DNA of 38,684 nt, from assembly GCA_002690925.1 (NCBI GenBank), contig NZGD01000175.1, positions 1 to 38,684 of the forward strand. Direction: 5' to 3'. This DNA comes from Rhodopirellula sp. Lineage in GTDB: Bacteria > Planctomycetota > Planctomycetia > Pirellulales > Pirellulaceae. Position numbers and translations under genes: made by a program. This document shows positions 1 through 8,531 of the stretch, piece by piece (the first letter of the stretch is position 1; every line of letters begins with the position of its first letter). The notes beneath the pieces are model-generated. The model saw only the letters and a list, made by a program, of their open reading frames with translations. It was not told the DNA's origin and ran no database searches.

Positions 1-755
1 CCAACTGGCTTGGTCCAATTCAGGAAGTCATTTGACGTACACACCATGATGTCACGAACACCCTGATTGAACCAGCGATGATAATCGCAGTATTGTTTTT
101 GGATCGGATCATAGAAAGCCAGATTCTGTGAGTCGAAGGCTCCTTCTGTAATCACAGGTGTGTCCTGCATCAACTTCCAGTGCAGACCATCAGATGATTG
201 AAACGCAAACAATCCATGTTTGGAAGATTTGTCTCCGGGTCTCAACGAACGCCCGCGGCCCAACGCCTTGTACTTTGCATCCGGTTTACACTTGGGATTT
301 GTATCCTTGAACGGTGTGAAGTTGTGAGTGCCCAATCCATCCCAAACGATATTGTTGGCAGAGGATCCATCAAATTTACAAATCCCAAGTTCGGGTTTTT
401 GCCAATGAATCCCATCCGTGCTTTCGGCGTAACAGACAACTTCAGGGTGTGTTGCCCGTTTTGCTTTTTCATCCCAGTGGGAACCGCGATAGTACATTCG
501 ATACTTATCGCCATCCTGAAAAATCGTGTAGTAGGCACATGTATTCCCTTCCCAAGGTTTGTCAGTCACCAAAATCACTTCGCGCGGCTCTGCTTGGTGT
601 AGTTGGAAAGTGATCCCATTTGTGCTGTGGATCAAGTCATCATCAAGAAACAACTCACGTTGCTGTCCGATGGTAGTCGCATCTTCACTTATGACAGCTT
701 TGGATCCATTCAGGCAAAGCCCCAAACCGACCAGCAGATAAGTCAATGATCTCAC
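1..755 (-). CDS. Secreted glycoside hydrolase-like five-bladed propeller protein, 3' end beyond window
   Basis: The frame is open from a GTG at 755-753 to the window edge, so only the N-terminal 251 or so residues are present. The protein starts with a short signal peptide (MRSLTYLLVGLGLCLNG). It continues with RELFLDDDLI, then DKPWEGNTCAYYTIFQDGDKYRMYYRG, then CYAESTDGIHW and GAFDSQNLAFYDP. Repeated 'YRMYYR' and 'ESTDGIHW' strands are typical of the GH43/GH32-type propeller proteins common in planctomycetes. The nearby ATG at 760-758 is out of frame and meets a stop after two codons, which supports the GTG; an AAAGGA lies 9-14 bases before it. The substrate cannot be told, and catalytic acids cannot be assigned on a partial sequence. 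An export-dependent sugar-polymer role is inferred. Confidence 0.8.
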   Translation of the reverse strand, partial: MRSLTYLLVGLGLCLNGSKAVISEDATTIGQQRELFLDDDLIHSTNGITFQLHQAEPREVILVTDKPWEGNTCAYYTIFQDGDKYRMYYRGSHWDEKAKRATHPEVVCYAESTDGIHWQKPELGICKFDGSSANNIVWDGLGTHNFTPFKDTNPKCKPDAKYKALGRGRSLRPGDKSSKHGLFAFQSSDGLHWKLMQDTPVITEGAFDSQNLAFYDPIQKQYCDYHRWFNQGVRDIMVCTSNDFLNWTKPV

Positions 756-1010
756 GACATGATCCTTTCTAGCGAGGGGAAAATCAGCAAGTAACCTTTC
801 TGTACCATCGCGGTGTGCAGGAGAGTCGCTTGCGAAGATGCGATTGAATAGCAGCCTGCGCAAGACTGCCAAGTTGTTTTGCCAAGAAGCACTTTTTTAG
901 CATTACGCCTGCTCCCTTGTGGCAATCGTTCCTGTTTTGTTGAGTTCCGAAGTGGATCATATCATGCTAGCTCCTAGACGTTGCCACCACAACTTGGAGG
1001 TCCTATGATC

Positions 1011-1074
1011 GCTGCACTGTCATGTAGCTGCACTGTCATGTAGCTGCACTGTGATGTAGCTGCACTGTGATGTA
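1011..1074. repeat. Four tandem copies of a 16-bp unit
   Basis: The unit GCTGCACTGTSATGTA occurs head to tail at 1011-1026, 1027-1042, 1043-1058 and 1059-1074. The first two copies have C and the last two have G at position 11. Each junction makes an imperfect dyad (AGCTGCA, six bases, TGTAGCT). The array lies in the 396-base gap between the divergent genes starting at 755 (minus) and 1152 (plus). The rest of the gap holds no supportable gene. It could be a minisatellite or a set of operator sites; nothing else decides between them. Confidence 0.9.
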
Positions 1075-1151
1075 GGGGTGTCTGGGGTACTGTTCCGCTG
1101 AAATCGATTCCGGAGTCGCAATGATTTTGGTTACACAAAAGGATTTTGGTC

Positions 1152-2540
1152 GTGCAAGAGTTCAATACGGATTGGTTGGCATCTAAACCCGTTTTCTATA
1201 ACGAGACAAATCAGCGGATCAGCCATAATGTCAACGATGTTGTGGATTGGGGGAACTTGACTTTTGATTCCGAGGGCTTATCTCATTATTTGTCTGCTGG
1301 TTATTCTGTTTTTGAGCGAACGCCCATTTGCGGAGTGAGAATGCTTCCACACTCGAGCAGTGTGTGTACCGACGAGTCGACGGGGAAGTTATTGGTCAGG
1401 AATGAAGTGGATGTTGTTCCAGAGCTACTTACCAGCGTTTCAGATGAATCAGAGGTTGTCGACAGAATTTTCACTTCCGTGCAAGCATGGGAAGCAGAAC
1501 AAGTAGGACCTTTGTTAGTACCCACAAGTGGTGGATTCGATTCAAGACTACTGAACATGGCGATTCATGATAAATCTCGCGTTCGCGCATTCACATATGG
1601 TCTATCTACAAATCAGCGTGATTCTCACGAAGTTGTATTTGCAAAGGAATTGTCTCATGGCCTTGGGTTTGAGTGGTCCCAGATCGAAATTGGCGCTTTT
1701 CATGACTATCTAACTGAATGGGACCATCTGTTTGGTATTTCGACCCACGCTCACGGCATGTACCAGATGGAGTTTTTTGCAAAAATTCGCCAACAATATC
1801 CGGAGTTGGGTAACGCATCTTTTTTGAGTGGCATCATTGGTGATGCATGGGCCGGTTCACTTTCCATTGGAGCCATGGAATCCCCGCAGGATCTCAAGCG
1901 TTTGTACTATTCACACGGTTTGAGTGCCGACAGCAATGCATCTCTGCTTCCGGGTCACAGAAATGAAGTGCTTGAGCAGCATTTCGAACGTGAACGGCAG
2001 TATCTTCTGGATTCAAAGTATCGAATCGTTGCCGCCATGCGTTGTAAGCTTACTTTGTTGAGCTATCTGATGAGAGTTCCAGAACATTATGGGTTCAAGC
2101 CTTGGTCACCTTTCCTCGACCAGCAAATTGCACTTTCAATGTTGAATATTTCAGCGGTGCGGAAGAAAAAACGAAGGTGGCAACGGGATTTTTTTGCAAA
2201 GCACCAATGTGATTTGGAGAATCAAAAACTTTCGGTCAGCAATAGAAATGACCTCAATTATCAGGCAATGTGTATCAGGCCATTACAACCATTGTCCGTC
2301 GACTTGTTGCGTGAGATCATTGATCCTAAATATGTGGAGTGGATCAATTCACAAATTGGCACTGACACACGGCTTTCACGTTTAAAACGATGGGGCCTAC
2401 GAACTCGGAATATTCGTCGAGTTCTTCGCGCCTCCGGGGTAACGGACGATAGATCCCGATGTTACGCCGCGTACTTGACTTTGAAGCCGCTGGAAACCGC
2501 AATCATGAAGAGGAACGCCGTTTCCAAGTCGGTCACCTAA
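1152..2540 (+). CDS. Asparagine synthase-like amidotransferase/ATP-pyrophosphatase domain protein
   Basis: A 462-residue protein whose clearest motif is the PP-loop VPTSGGFDSRLL near residue 126, followed by RVRAFTYG, as in the synthetase domain of AsnB-like enzymes that adenylate a carboxylate for amide formation. The usual N-terminal glutaminase with Cys2 is not recognisable; about 100 residues of unclear sequence precede the loop. Such stand-alone domains occur in capsule, glycan and peptide-modifying loci, but no such neighbours are visible. Start choice: AAAAGGA at 1137-1143 sits 8 bases before GTG 1152 but only 2 before the in-frame TTG 1146, so GTG is preferred. The substrate is unknown. 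Confidence 0.75.
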   Translation: MQEFNTDWLASKPVFYNETNQRISHNVNDVVDWGNLTFDSEGLSHYLSAGYSVFERTPICGVRMLPHSSSVCTDESTGKLLVRNEVDVVPELLTSVSDESEVVDRIFTSVQAWEAEQVGPLLVPTSGGFDSRLLNMAIHDKSRVRAFTYGLSTNQRDSHEVVFAKELSHGLGFEWSQIEIGAFHDYLTEWDHLFGISTHAHGMYQMEFFAKIRQQYPELGNASFLSGIIGDAWAGSLSIGAMESPQDLKRLYYSHGLSADSNASLLPGHRNEVLEQHFERERQYLLDSKYRIVAAMRCKLTLLSYLMRVPEHYGFKPWSPFLDQQIALSMLNISAVRKKKRRWQRDFFAKHQCDLENQKLSVSNRNDLNYQAMCIRPLQPLSVDLLREIIDPKYVEWINSQIGTDTRLSRLKRWGLRTRNIRRVLRASGVTDDRSRCYAAYLTLKPLETAIMKRNAVSKSVT

Positions 2541-3062
2541 GGCACGGTCCGAAAGTTCTTCTTGCGCAAAATTTCGTCAAGGAATCTTCGGTTTAGCTTA
2601 GTCAATGACGGTGCGCTTGCCTCATCATTAAGTCAACCTGATTCTGGTGCCATTGGCTGAGAAAATATGCGGCCGATTTGTCTGCCCACCGTCTTTTCTC
2701 ACCGAACCGTTGCGAGTGTGATGCCTGAAAACCGTTGGTCTGGGATGTGGTCACTTCGAAGAAATGTAATTGTTCTGCTGAATTCACCTGCAGATTTACC
2801 ATCCAGGTAGGCCTGCTGCATGAACTGCAGGTGGTTGTGGCAACGGTGCCAGGAAAGCGACTGCGCCACCAAAGTGAAGTGTGATCAGTTGGCAGCGACT
2901 TGTTGGGTGATGACGGTTTTTTTCTAATCGATTATCACCGGGTTTTTGCAACTAAGGGAGCACCAACAATGCCAAGGAAAACCAGGGACGGCAGTCTATT
3001 GAGAGTCTGGATTAGTTGGACCTGCAAAATGCGGTTTTGAAAAATTGCAGAGCAAACCCGGT
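2541..3062. other. Intergenic, no supportable gene
   Basis: This 522-base stretch separates convergent genes. A 66-codon minus-strand frame (2602-2802) and a 23-codon plus-strand frame after an AAGGGAG (ATG 2969) exist, but neither has recognisable protein character. No clear rho-independent terminator was seen. Confidence 0.5.
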
Positions 3063-4433
3063 TTACCCGATGTTAACCACTTGTGCCGGTATCTGATCCA
3101 AAGCCTCCATCGCGATTGGCAGGAACTCAGGGCTGTCACCTAACAGTTCTGCCAGGTGCTTTTTCGGTTCATCGTGCCAGCGATGGTAACCTTTGACAAA
3201 AAGTCCAACAAATTCGTAATCGCATGACTTTAGAGCTTTGACAAAACTGCGGTCGAATGAGGGCGAGATGTATTCAGGTATCTGATCGACAGTGGTGAGT
3301 GCATGCACGCCAGCAAAGACGACGTGGCGGGTGTCGCACTCAATCATGTTGGCTGCAGCGTCAATCGCAGAGCTGTCAATACGGTTGATGGTCGTCAAAG
3401 CACACATTGCTTTGGAACGTATTTCATCATCTCGGTGATCGACCAACGTCCGGATCTGGACAGCGAGTCGATCGCTAACTTCAATTTCTTGGCGCGATGA
3501 CAACCGCTCCGTGGTGGTGATCGCGTTCAGGGTGGTTGCCCGCTCTGTTGCTTGAAGTTTTTTCAGTAATGCAGATTCTTGTTTTTGACTGAGGCCCTGA
3601 TCTGTATTCAGATGGCGTATCGCGATCACTTGCGTCGACGCAAATGAATGCTCAGCTAATTCCCACCATTGCTCGTCAGGAATGCTGAGACGCTGCCGAC
3701 CCGCTTGGGGATGAAAGAATGAGTCATTGGTTTTGAATAGGTACTTCAGTGATCGCTTCATGGGCCGCTTCACTTCTGAATTCAGGTCATTTAACCAATC
3801 AGGCGTGTTCTCGTCGCGGGCCCACGCTGCAAGAGCGTTCGCGTATGCCAGTGATTGAATATTCAGAAAGGGAGGTGGAGCAATCTGCCAGTGCGTTGAG
3901 TCCCAAAACGAAGCCACTTTTTTGACAAACACGAGATTGCTGCGCAAGACACCCAACCCAGTGCCGATGACTGCCAGTTCAACCAGTTCAGGAAAATGGG
4001 GCTGACTAAAACTACTTTGGTAGAGCATATCATTCACGACACCGTGAATCAGGGTTGCAATGGCAAGCTCTTGATCTTCCTCGAGTGTAATGTTGAGGTT
4101 AATGAGTCGTTGTTTCGGATCGTAATTGCCCGGCAGACCGCCGAGTTCAGCGCATGAGCCGCCGCCTCAGCCGCCGCCACTACAGTCTGCAGCTTGCTGA
4201 GGATCCAATTGAACTCGGATTTCACCGACATCATGATTCAGGTGTTCCCCAAGAAAGGAAACGATCTGCTCGGGGGTATGCTGTTCTATCTCGACAAGTC
4301 CAATCAATTGTTGACGACTTAGTACAGGTAGAAGAAAACGATCAAAGCCAATGCACTCTGCAAGTTGTTGCAGGTAAAACTCGATCCTCGATTTTTCGCC
4401 GACACTTACGTTAGGCTTGGCTGCGAAGAACAT
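3063..4433 (-). CDS. HEAT-like/degenerate zincin-like protein with one in-frame TGA; candidate selenoprotein
   Basis: ATG 4433-4431 follows AGGAGA by ten bases. The frame runs 88 codons to TGA 4169-4167 and then continues in the same frame, with normal-looking coding sequence, to 3063. Reading TGA as an amino acid gives 456 residues and the symmetric motif C84-S-G-G-G-X89-G-G-G-S-C94. After it come LPGNYDPKQRLINLNI and a segment ELAIATLIHGVVNDML. I recall related planctomycete hypotheticals with a zincin-like HExxH near there; here it would be degraded to HGVVN. The C-terminal third has HEAT-like helices (DEIRSKAMCALTTI, HVVFAGVHALTTV). If TGA is a true stop, this is an 88-residue ORF plus a separate 324-codon ORF from GTG 4037, or a pseudogene. 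A GU-loop hairpin follows the TGA. Function unknown. Confidence 0.6.
4129..4145 (-). promoter_or_regulatory. SECIS-like stem-loop downstream of in-frame UGA
   Basis: On the minus-strand transcript, bases 22-38 after the UGA form CUCGGC, loop GGUCU, GCCGGG: six pairs including one U-G. The loop contains GU, and the string GGUCUGC also occurs, as I remember it, in the apical loop of the E. coli fdhF SECIS. The loop lies 28-32 bases past the UGA, within the spacing tolerated by bacterial elements. A short G+C-rich hairpin can arise by chance in this Gly-rich region, so this is suggestive only. Confidence 0.45.
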
Positions 4434-4812
4434 GATGGAACGTCTCCTGTCGTGTGACGAAGAAAATGATTAGGCGTGTATGCATTCAAGCGTACAGGAA
4501 TGGCAGGGAAGAAACAGCGCGGATTCTCAACCGCTTCAGCTGGTAGTAAACAGGTGTCTCTGATGCTTGGTGAGACACCGTGTGGATGGGTCCGATTCCC
4601 TGGAATTATGGGGGGTGACCCGATTTTGAGGTTGGCGGACCATGCTTTTTGGGAGCTTGGATTTGGTCGATTGGAAGTAGCAAATCCAAGGCGGGGCTGC
4701 ATAATTCTTAAGTCAGTTGTGTACTGAATTTGCATTGAATTCGGTCATTCTCGGTTTTTTCAAAATGGTAGAGTTTATGTGAAGGATTCAGCCAGATGGC
4801 GATCTAAGTGAC
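4434..4812. other. Intergenic, no supportable gene
   Basis: This is the spacer between divergent genes. Overlapping frames on both strands (4476-4727 plus, 4406-4735 minus) code for low-credibility proteins, with no matching family and no good start context. Promoters for both flanking genes should lie here, but none could be assigned. Confidence 0.5.
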
Positions 4813-5322
4813 ATGAACGAAATTGATGGGACCTTCGCCGACGCTCTCGAGCACCATTGGAAAGCTATTTTCCACCTGGGGTTGAGAATGTTTGGTAACC
4901 CTAACGAAGCAGAGGAGGCCGCTCAGCAGACCTTCTTTCAGGCTTTTCAGCACTGGGAACAGTTTGCTGGTCGATCTGCAGTTCAAACCTGGTTGTTTCG
5001 CATCGCGATTGATGTTTGTCGTAAGCAGCTTCTGAAACGAAATCGATTTTAGGATTATGAGTTTGATGCTGAGAGATTGGCGGAAAGCCGGGATTTTGAT
5101 AGCGGATCAGGTGATCTTCAGGTCTGCGTACGAGTGGCATTTGAAAGCCTCGATGCAAAGGACCGTTTGATCTTGACGCTTTTCTGTATCGACCAACTGC
5201 GGCATGTCGAGATTGCCGAGATTTTGGGTGTACCTGAAGGAACGGTTTGGTCACGTCTTCATCACGCTAAGAAACGTCTGGGACGCAAAATCACAGTTCT
5301 ACAAAAAGGTGAATCTACATGA
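4813..5322 (+). pseudogene. ECF sigma factor interrupted by in-frame TAG
   Basis: The first 79 codons carry sigma region 2 (EHHWKAIFHLGLRMF, EAEEAAQQTFFQAFQHWEQF, QTWLFRIAIDVCRKQLLKR). TAG 5050-5052 then interrupts. In the same frame region 4 follows (FESLDAKDRLILTLFCIDQ, HVEIAEILGVPEGTVWSRLHHAKKRL). The full-length reading is 169 residues plus the amber codon, a normal length for an ECF factor. The residue at the TAG lies in the variable linker and could have been Gln. The 3' end overlaps the next start by four bases (ATGA), the coupling expected of a sigma/anti-sigma pair. It is either a recent nonsense mutation or an assembly error; without region 4 the product would not work. Confidence 0.8.
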
Positions 5323-5901
5323 ATGAAGAATATGCAAAGCAATTGTGCTTGACGGTTGCATATGGAGATGTTTTGTCTGCTGAAGAGAAAAGAGAAATCT
5401 GTGTGGGATGCATTCATGGAAACCGGGGTGGGACAGCAGTGTCTCAGCCAAAGTAGTGAGATGTGTGTGGCTCTCAGTGGAATTGCGAAAGTAGATTTGA
5501 TCCGGAAAGCTCCTCAGGATCTGGCAGAGATTTTTTTAAAGACCTACCGTGGTAAGATTAAAGCATCGCAATCGGCGGTTAATTTTCAGGCATGTTGTCA
5601 TCTGCAATTTCTGCTGCTTGGTATGACTGAGGGATGGCAGAAAGGATTTGTCAATCATGTCGCAATGTTATTGCTTGCCGCTGTATTCATCGCGGTCCCG
5701 ACTTTGATTGTGCATCTTCATAATCGTCGTGTGCGAGAAGAAGATGACTTGATTGGTTTTCTAAAGGAGAGTCATGTCAAGGCAAAACAAATCCCCAATC
5801 AAGTTTCGGGTATCGTGATGTTCTTGCTGACTTCTCTGATCCTCGACGCTTATTGGTTTTGGCGTCAAGATTTTGACAGCGGGCTTAAGAATTTCACTTG
5901 A
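5319..5901 (+). pseudogene. Probable membrane anti-sigma factor, frameshifted
   Basis: Translation from ATG 5319 gives MNEEYAKQLCLTVAYGDVLSAEEKREICVG and stops after 44 residues. The credible continuation lies in the frame of 5356-5901: CLSQSSEMCVALSGIAKVDLIRKAP, then a membrane segment near HVAMLLLAAVFIAVPTLIVHL, and a second hydrophobic segment IVMFLLTSLILDAYWFW. The join between frames falls at about 5390-5420. The Cys-rich 'LSAEEK...C..C' start followed by a helix and membrane spans resembles the anti-sigma arrangement, and the gene is translationally coupled to the sigma gene. The downstream frame could start at TTG 5356 or an internal ATG, so a shorter membrane protein is also possible. 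The zinc-binding HxxxCxxC is not clear. Confidence 0.55.
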
Positions 5902-6494
5902 TGCCTGACCAGCAGCCTACTTGTAACTGGGATCAGCGTTGTCATCTCACGACGCAATTTTCGCAAGAAGGACCCTGAAGCGTTTGATTGGTGGCAAGAC
6001 GAACTGCACGGTATGGATGCTGGTACCGGGTTTCACGATCATGTGTGAGGTGGTGGAATAGAGTTTTCGGTGGTCGGCAGGTTTTATTAGGCCGCGAAAT
6101 CCGCTGTTCCGCCGACCTCTTTTTCACGCCTGCTGTTCGTTGGTGTGATGCCGGTGGATTGTAGGCAGCTGAATTTCTACTGGTCCTGGGACCTGTGATT
6201 CGAATCGGGAATGGTTAAAGGCGCTAAAATTCGTATGAGAACTCAACTCGAGCAGCGACGGCTCCGTAAATGATTGAAAAACAGGGGCCAATCTTGTTTT
6301 TGTCACTGGCTTCTCTGGTTACTTCATTTTGCAATGGACCAGGGATCAGGTGCTCTACTCTTGACGATCGTGTGTTTCTTTTGGAGAAATGCTGCCGATT
6401 TGTGGGGATGGGGTGAGCACTTAGGGTTGGCAATTTGTCAGCATATCGGACATACTTTCCGCTCTTCCACGATTCCTCCCAAACAGAGTTGAAG
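5902..6494. other. Intergenic, contains a possible terminator
   Basis: No convincing gene in 593 bases. Several short overlapping frames occur on both strands without family character. A stem-loop followed by Ts near 6071-6124 is listed separately. The promoter of the transporter gene at 6495 is presumably in the last 100 bases. Confidence 0.5.
6071..6124 (+). terminator. Possible rho-independent terminator
   Basis: GGTCGGC at 6072-6078 pairs with GCCGACC at 6111-6117, followed by TCTTTTT. The loop is long (32 bases) but contains a small inner GCG/CGC stem. It lies downstream of the anti-sigma gene on the same strand. Confidence 0.35.
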
Positions 6495-8063
6495 ATGAGT
6501 GATCAGAATCAAGATGGCGATGGTATTCAGCCCGAGTCGAACCCATTTGATCCGTCGCATGATGTGGAATACGACCGTGAACCGGCGGCCGCAGTTCCAC
6601 CGGGTCAGCTGAAAACTGGACAACCGGCAGGTTTATGGGTCCTTTTTATCACTGAAATGTGGGAGCGTTTCAGTTACTACGGTATGCGGGCTCTGTTGGT
6701 CCTTTATTTAGCATCGGCCATTTGGGAGGTAGATGCTGACGGAGAGAAGGTTCTTGCTGCGAACCCTGGATTCGGATGGGGTGAAGAAGATGCGTATGCA
6801 CTTTACGGTATGTATACGACAGCTGTTTATCTGACACCAATCTTTGGCGGTTGGATCGCTGATAAGCTTTTGGGGACTCATCGTTCTATGCTGTTGGGTG
6901 GCTGGATCATTGCGGCAGGACACATCACTCTGGCCTTTACCGAGTTCTTCGGGGTTTCCGCCACCGATGTTGTAAGTCTGGAAAGCAGTCCAGGTGCATT
7001 GATCACTTTCGTCACAGGCTTGGCGTTAATTGTGATTGGTACTGGTTTCTTCAAGCCATGCGTGAGCGTTATGGTAGGGCAGCTCTATGGCCCGGAGGAT
7101 TCCCGTCGGGACTCAGGTTTCACCATTTTTTACATGGGAATCAATCTTGGAGCATTCCTGTCGCCCCTGATTGCAGGAACCTTGGGCCAAAAAGTTGGTT
7201 GGCATTGGGGGTTCGGTTCGGCTGCCGTTGGAATGATTCTCGGATTGATCTGTTATCAATACCTGAGACCAAAGTACTTGGCAGGAGTTGGGCTTTCGCC
7301 GAAAGAGGTAAAAAAACAAAAATCAGTCTCAAAGGTCGACGAAGCAGAACTGAAGCGACCCATGAATAAAATTGATGTGCAGCGACTTGCTGTAATTCTG
7401 ATTCTCGCGTGCGTAGGAAACATTTTCTTTTGGGCAGTCTTTGAGCAAGCAGGAAGTTCCTTGAATGTCTTCGCCGAGCAGAACACAAACCGTGTTGTTG
7501 GCGGGTACGAGTTTCCGTCGACTTGGTATCAGTCGGTGAATGCTCTAACCATTGTTCTTTGTGCACCTTTCTTTTCGATGCTTTGGGTATGGCTTGAGCG
7601 AAAGAAAGCAAATCCTTCGACACCCATGAAATTTGCACTCGGGCTTTGGTTACTCGGGTTGGCGTTCATTGCGATGGTATTTGCCGCGATGGAAACGAAG
7701 GGTGGAAACCTCGCCGGGCCACAATGGTTGTTGATTACCTATGTCATTTGCACTTGGGCAGAATTATGTCTTTCGCCTGTTGGTTTGTCAGCAGTAACGA
7801 AGCTTGCTCCTCTAAAACTTCAATCGCTAATGATGGGTGTCTGGTTTTTGTCGTTTTCACTGGCGAATGGTTTGGGGGCAGCGATGGCTGTCATCTCAAC
7901 ACGATTCAAGCCGGGCGAAAATGGTGAGGCGCCAGAGTATTCATTTTTCATCGAGGGACTGCCAGGTTTCTACTTGATGCTTGTGGCAGTCACGGTCGTT
8001 GCTGGAGTTGTGATATTCGCGATCTCACCAATTTTGAAACGTATGATGCATGGAGTGAAGTAG
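6495..8063 (+). CDS. Proton-dependent oligopeptide transporter (POT/PTR2 family)
   Basis: A 522-residue polytopic membrane protein. The first predicted span begins after PAGLWVLFITEMWERFSYYG, where ExxERFxYY is the POT proton-coupling signature. The next part of the family signature, GGWIADKLLGTHRSMLLGG, follows. Further spans include FVTGLALIVIGTGFFKPCVS, MGINLGAFLSPLIAG and, near the C-terminus, LMLVAVTVVAGVVIFAIS. The family imports di- and tripeptides with protons across the inner membrane. An in-frame TTG at 6435 would add 20 residues of non-membrane character; ATG 6495, opening MSDQNQDGDG, is preferred although the ribosome site is weak (GTTGAAG). It stands alone, without peptidase neighbours. 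Confidence 0.9.
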   Translation: MSDQNQDGDGIQPESNPFDPSHDVEYDREPAAAVPPGQLKTGQPAGLWVLFITEMWERFSYYGMRALLVLYLASAIWEVDADGEKVLAANPGFGWGEEDAYALYGMYTTAVYLTPIFGGWIADKLLGTHRSMLLGGWIIAAGHITLAFTEFFGVSATDVVSLESSPGALITFVTGLALIVIGTGFFKPCVSVMVGQLYGPEDSRRDSGFTIFYMGINLGAFLSPLIAGTLGQKVGWHWGFGSAAVGMILGLICYQYLRPKYLAGVGLSPKEVKKQKSVSKVDEAELKRPMNKIDVQRLAVILILACVGNIFFWAVFEQAGSSLNVFAEQNTNRVVGGYEFPSTWYQSVNALTIVLCAPFFSMLWVWLERKKANPSTPMKFALGLWLLGLAFIAMVFAAMETKGGNLAGPQWLLITYVICTWAELCLSPVGLSAVTKLAPLKLQSLMMGVWFLSFSLANGLGAAMAVISTRFKPGENGEAPEYSFFIEGLPGFYLMLVAVTVVAGVVIFAISPILKRMMHGVK

Positions 8064-8097
8064 AACGCCAGCTCTACAGGACTCATTCGGCTCAGGT

Positions 8098-8130
8098 GAC
8101 TCTTTGGAAAGAGTCTCGTCGCGAAACGAC
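8098..8130. terminator. Two adjacent hairpins after the transporter gene
   Basis: GACTCTTT-GG-AAAGAGTC (8098-8115) is a perfect inverted repeat. It is followed directly by GTCG-CGAAA-CGAC (8118-8130). No T-run follows, so this may be a processing or stability element rather than an intrinsic terminator. The remaining spacer up to 8531 holds no supportable gene. Confidence 0.4.
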
Positions 8131-8531
8131 AGCTAAGTTGAGGAGTCGTTCGCATTTCCAGTTGTAGGTCTTGATGAAGTGAACGGGAGGGCACGGCACA
8201 ACTATTTTTCCTGGGACACGGCAGGTTGCGGAGGATACGGAAAGAGATCTGTGCAGTAATGGCTTCCAGTGGCAATCAATGACAGAAAAGGCTTTAGGAG
8301 TTCCTTAGAGTACGGAATTACCGGGCACAGCTGAGTACGAGGTCACAGGCTGGAGTAGTGCGCAGTTGCTGTGCTTTATCGCTAAGAGTGGGGCTATCTT
8401 CAGGGATCTCGGGTTTGAGAGCATTCAGTGGAGTCCTAAATCTCCACTTATTCTGGGTTGATTCGATATGTGCATCTTACTGTTGTACAAATTTCGAGTT
8501 ATTGTTTCAGCGTTTTAATCGGATCATTTCA

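Noticed and set aside
1011..1074. CRISPR array
   Set aside because: Repeats are 16 bp, directly abutting, with no spacers and no cas genes.
4406..4735. Overlapping 83- and 109-codon frames in the 4.4-4.7 kb gap
   Set aside because: The two strands compete, there is no start signal, and the composition is unlike the surrounding proteins.
5050..5052. TAG in the sigma gene as a recoded (pyrrolysine) codon
   Set aside because: It lies in a variable linker, and nothing in the window supports amber recoding; a nonsense mutation is simpler.
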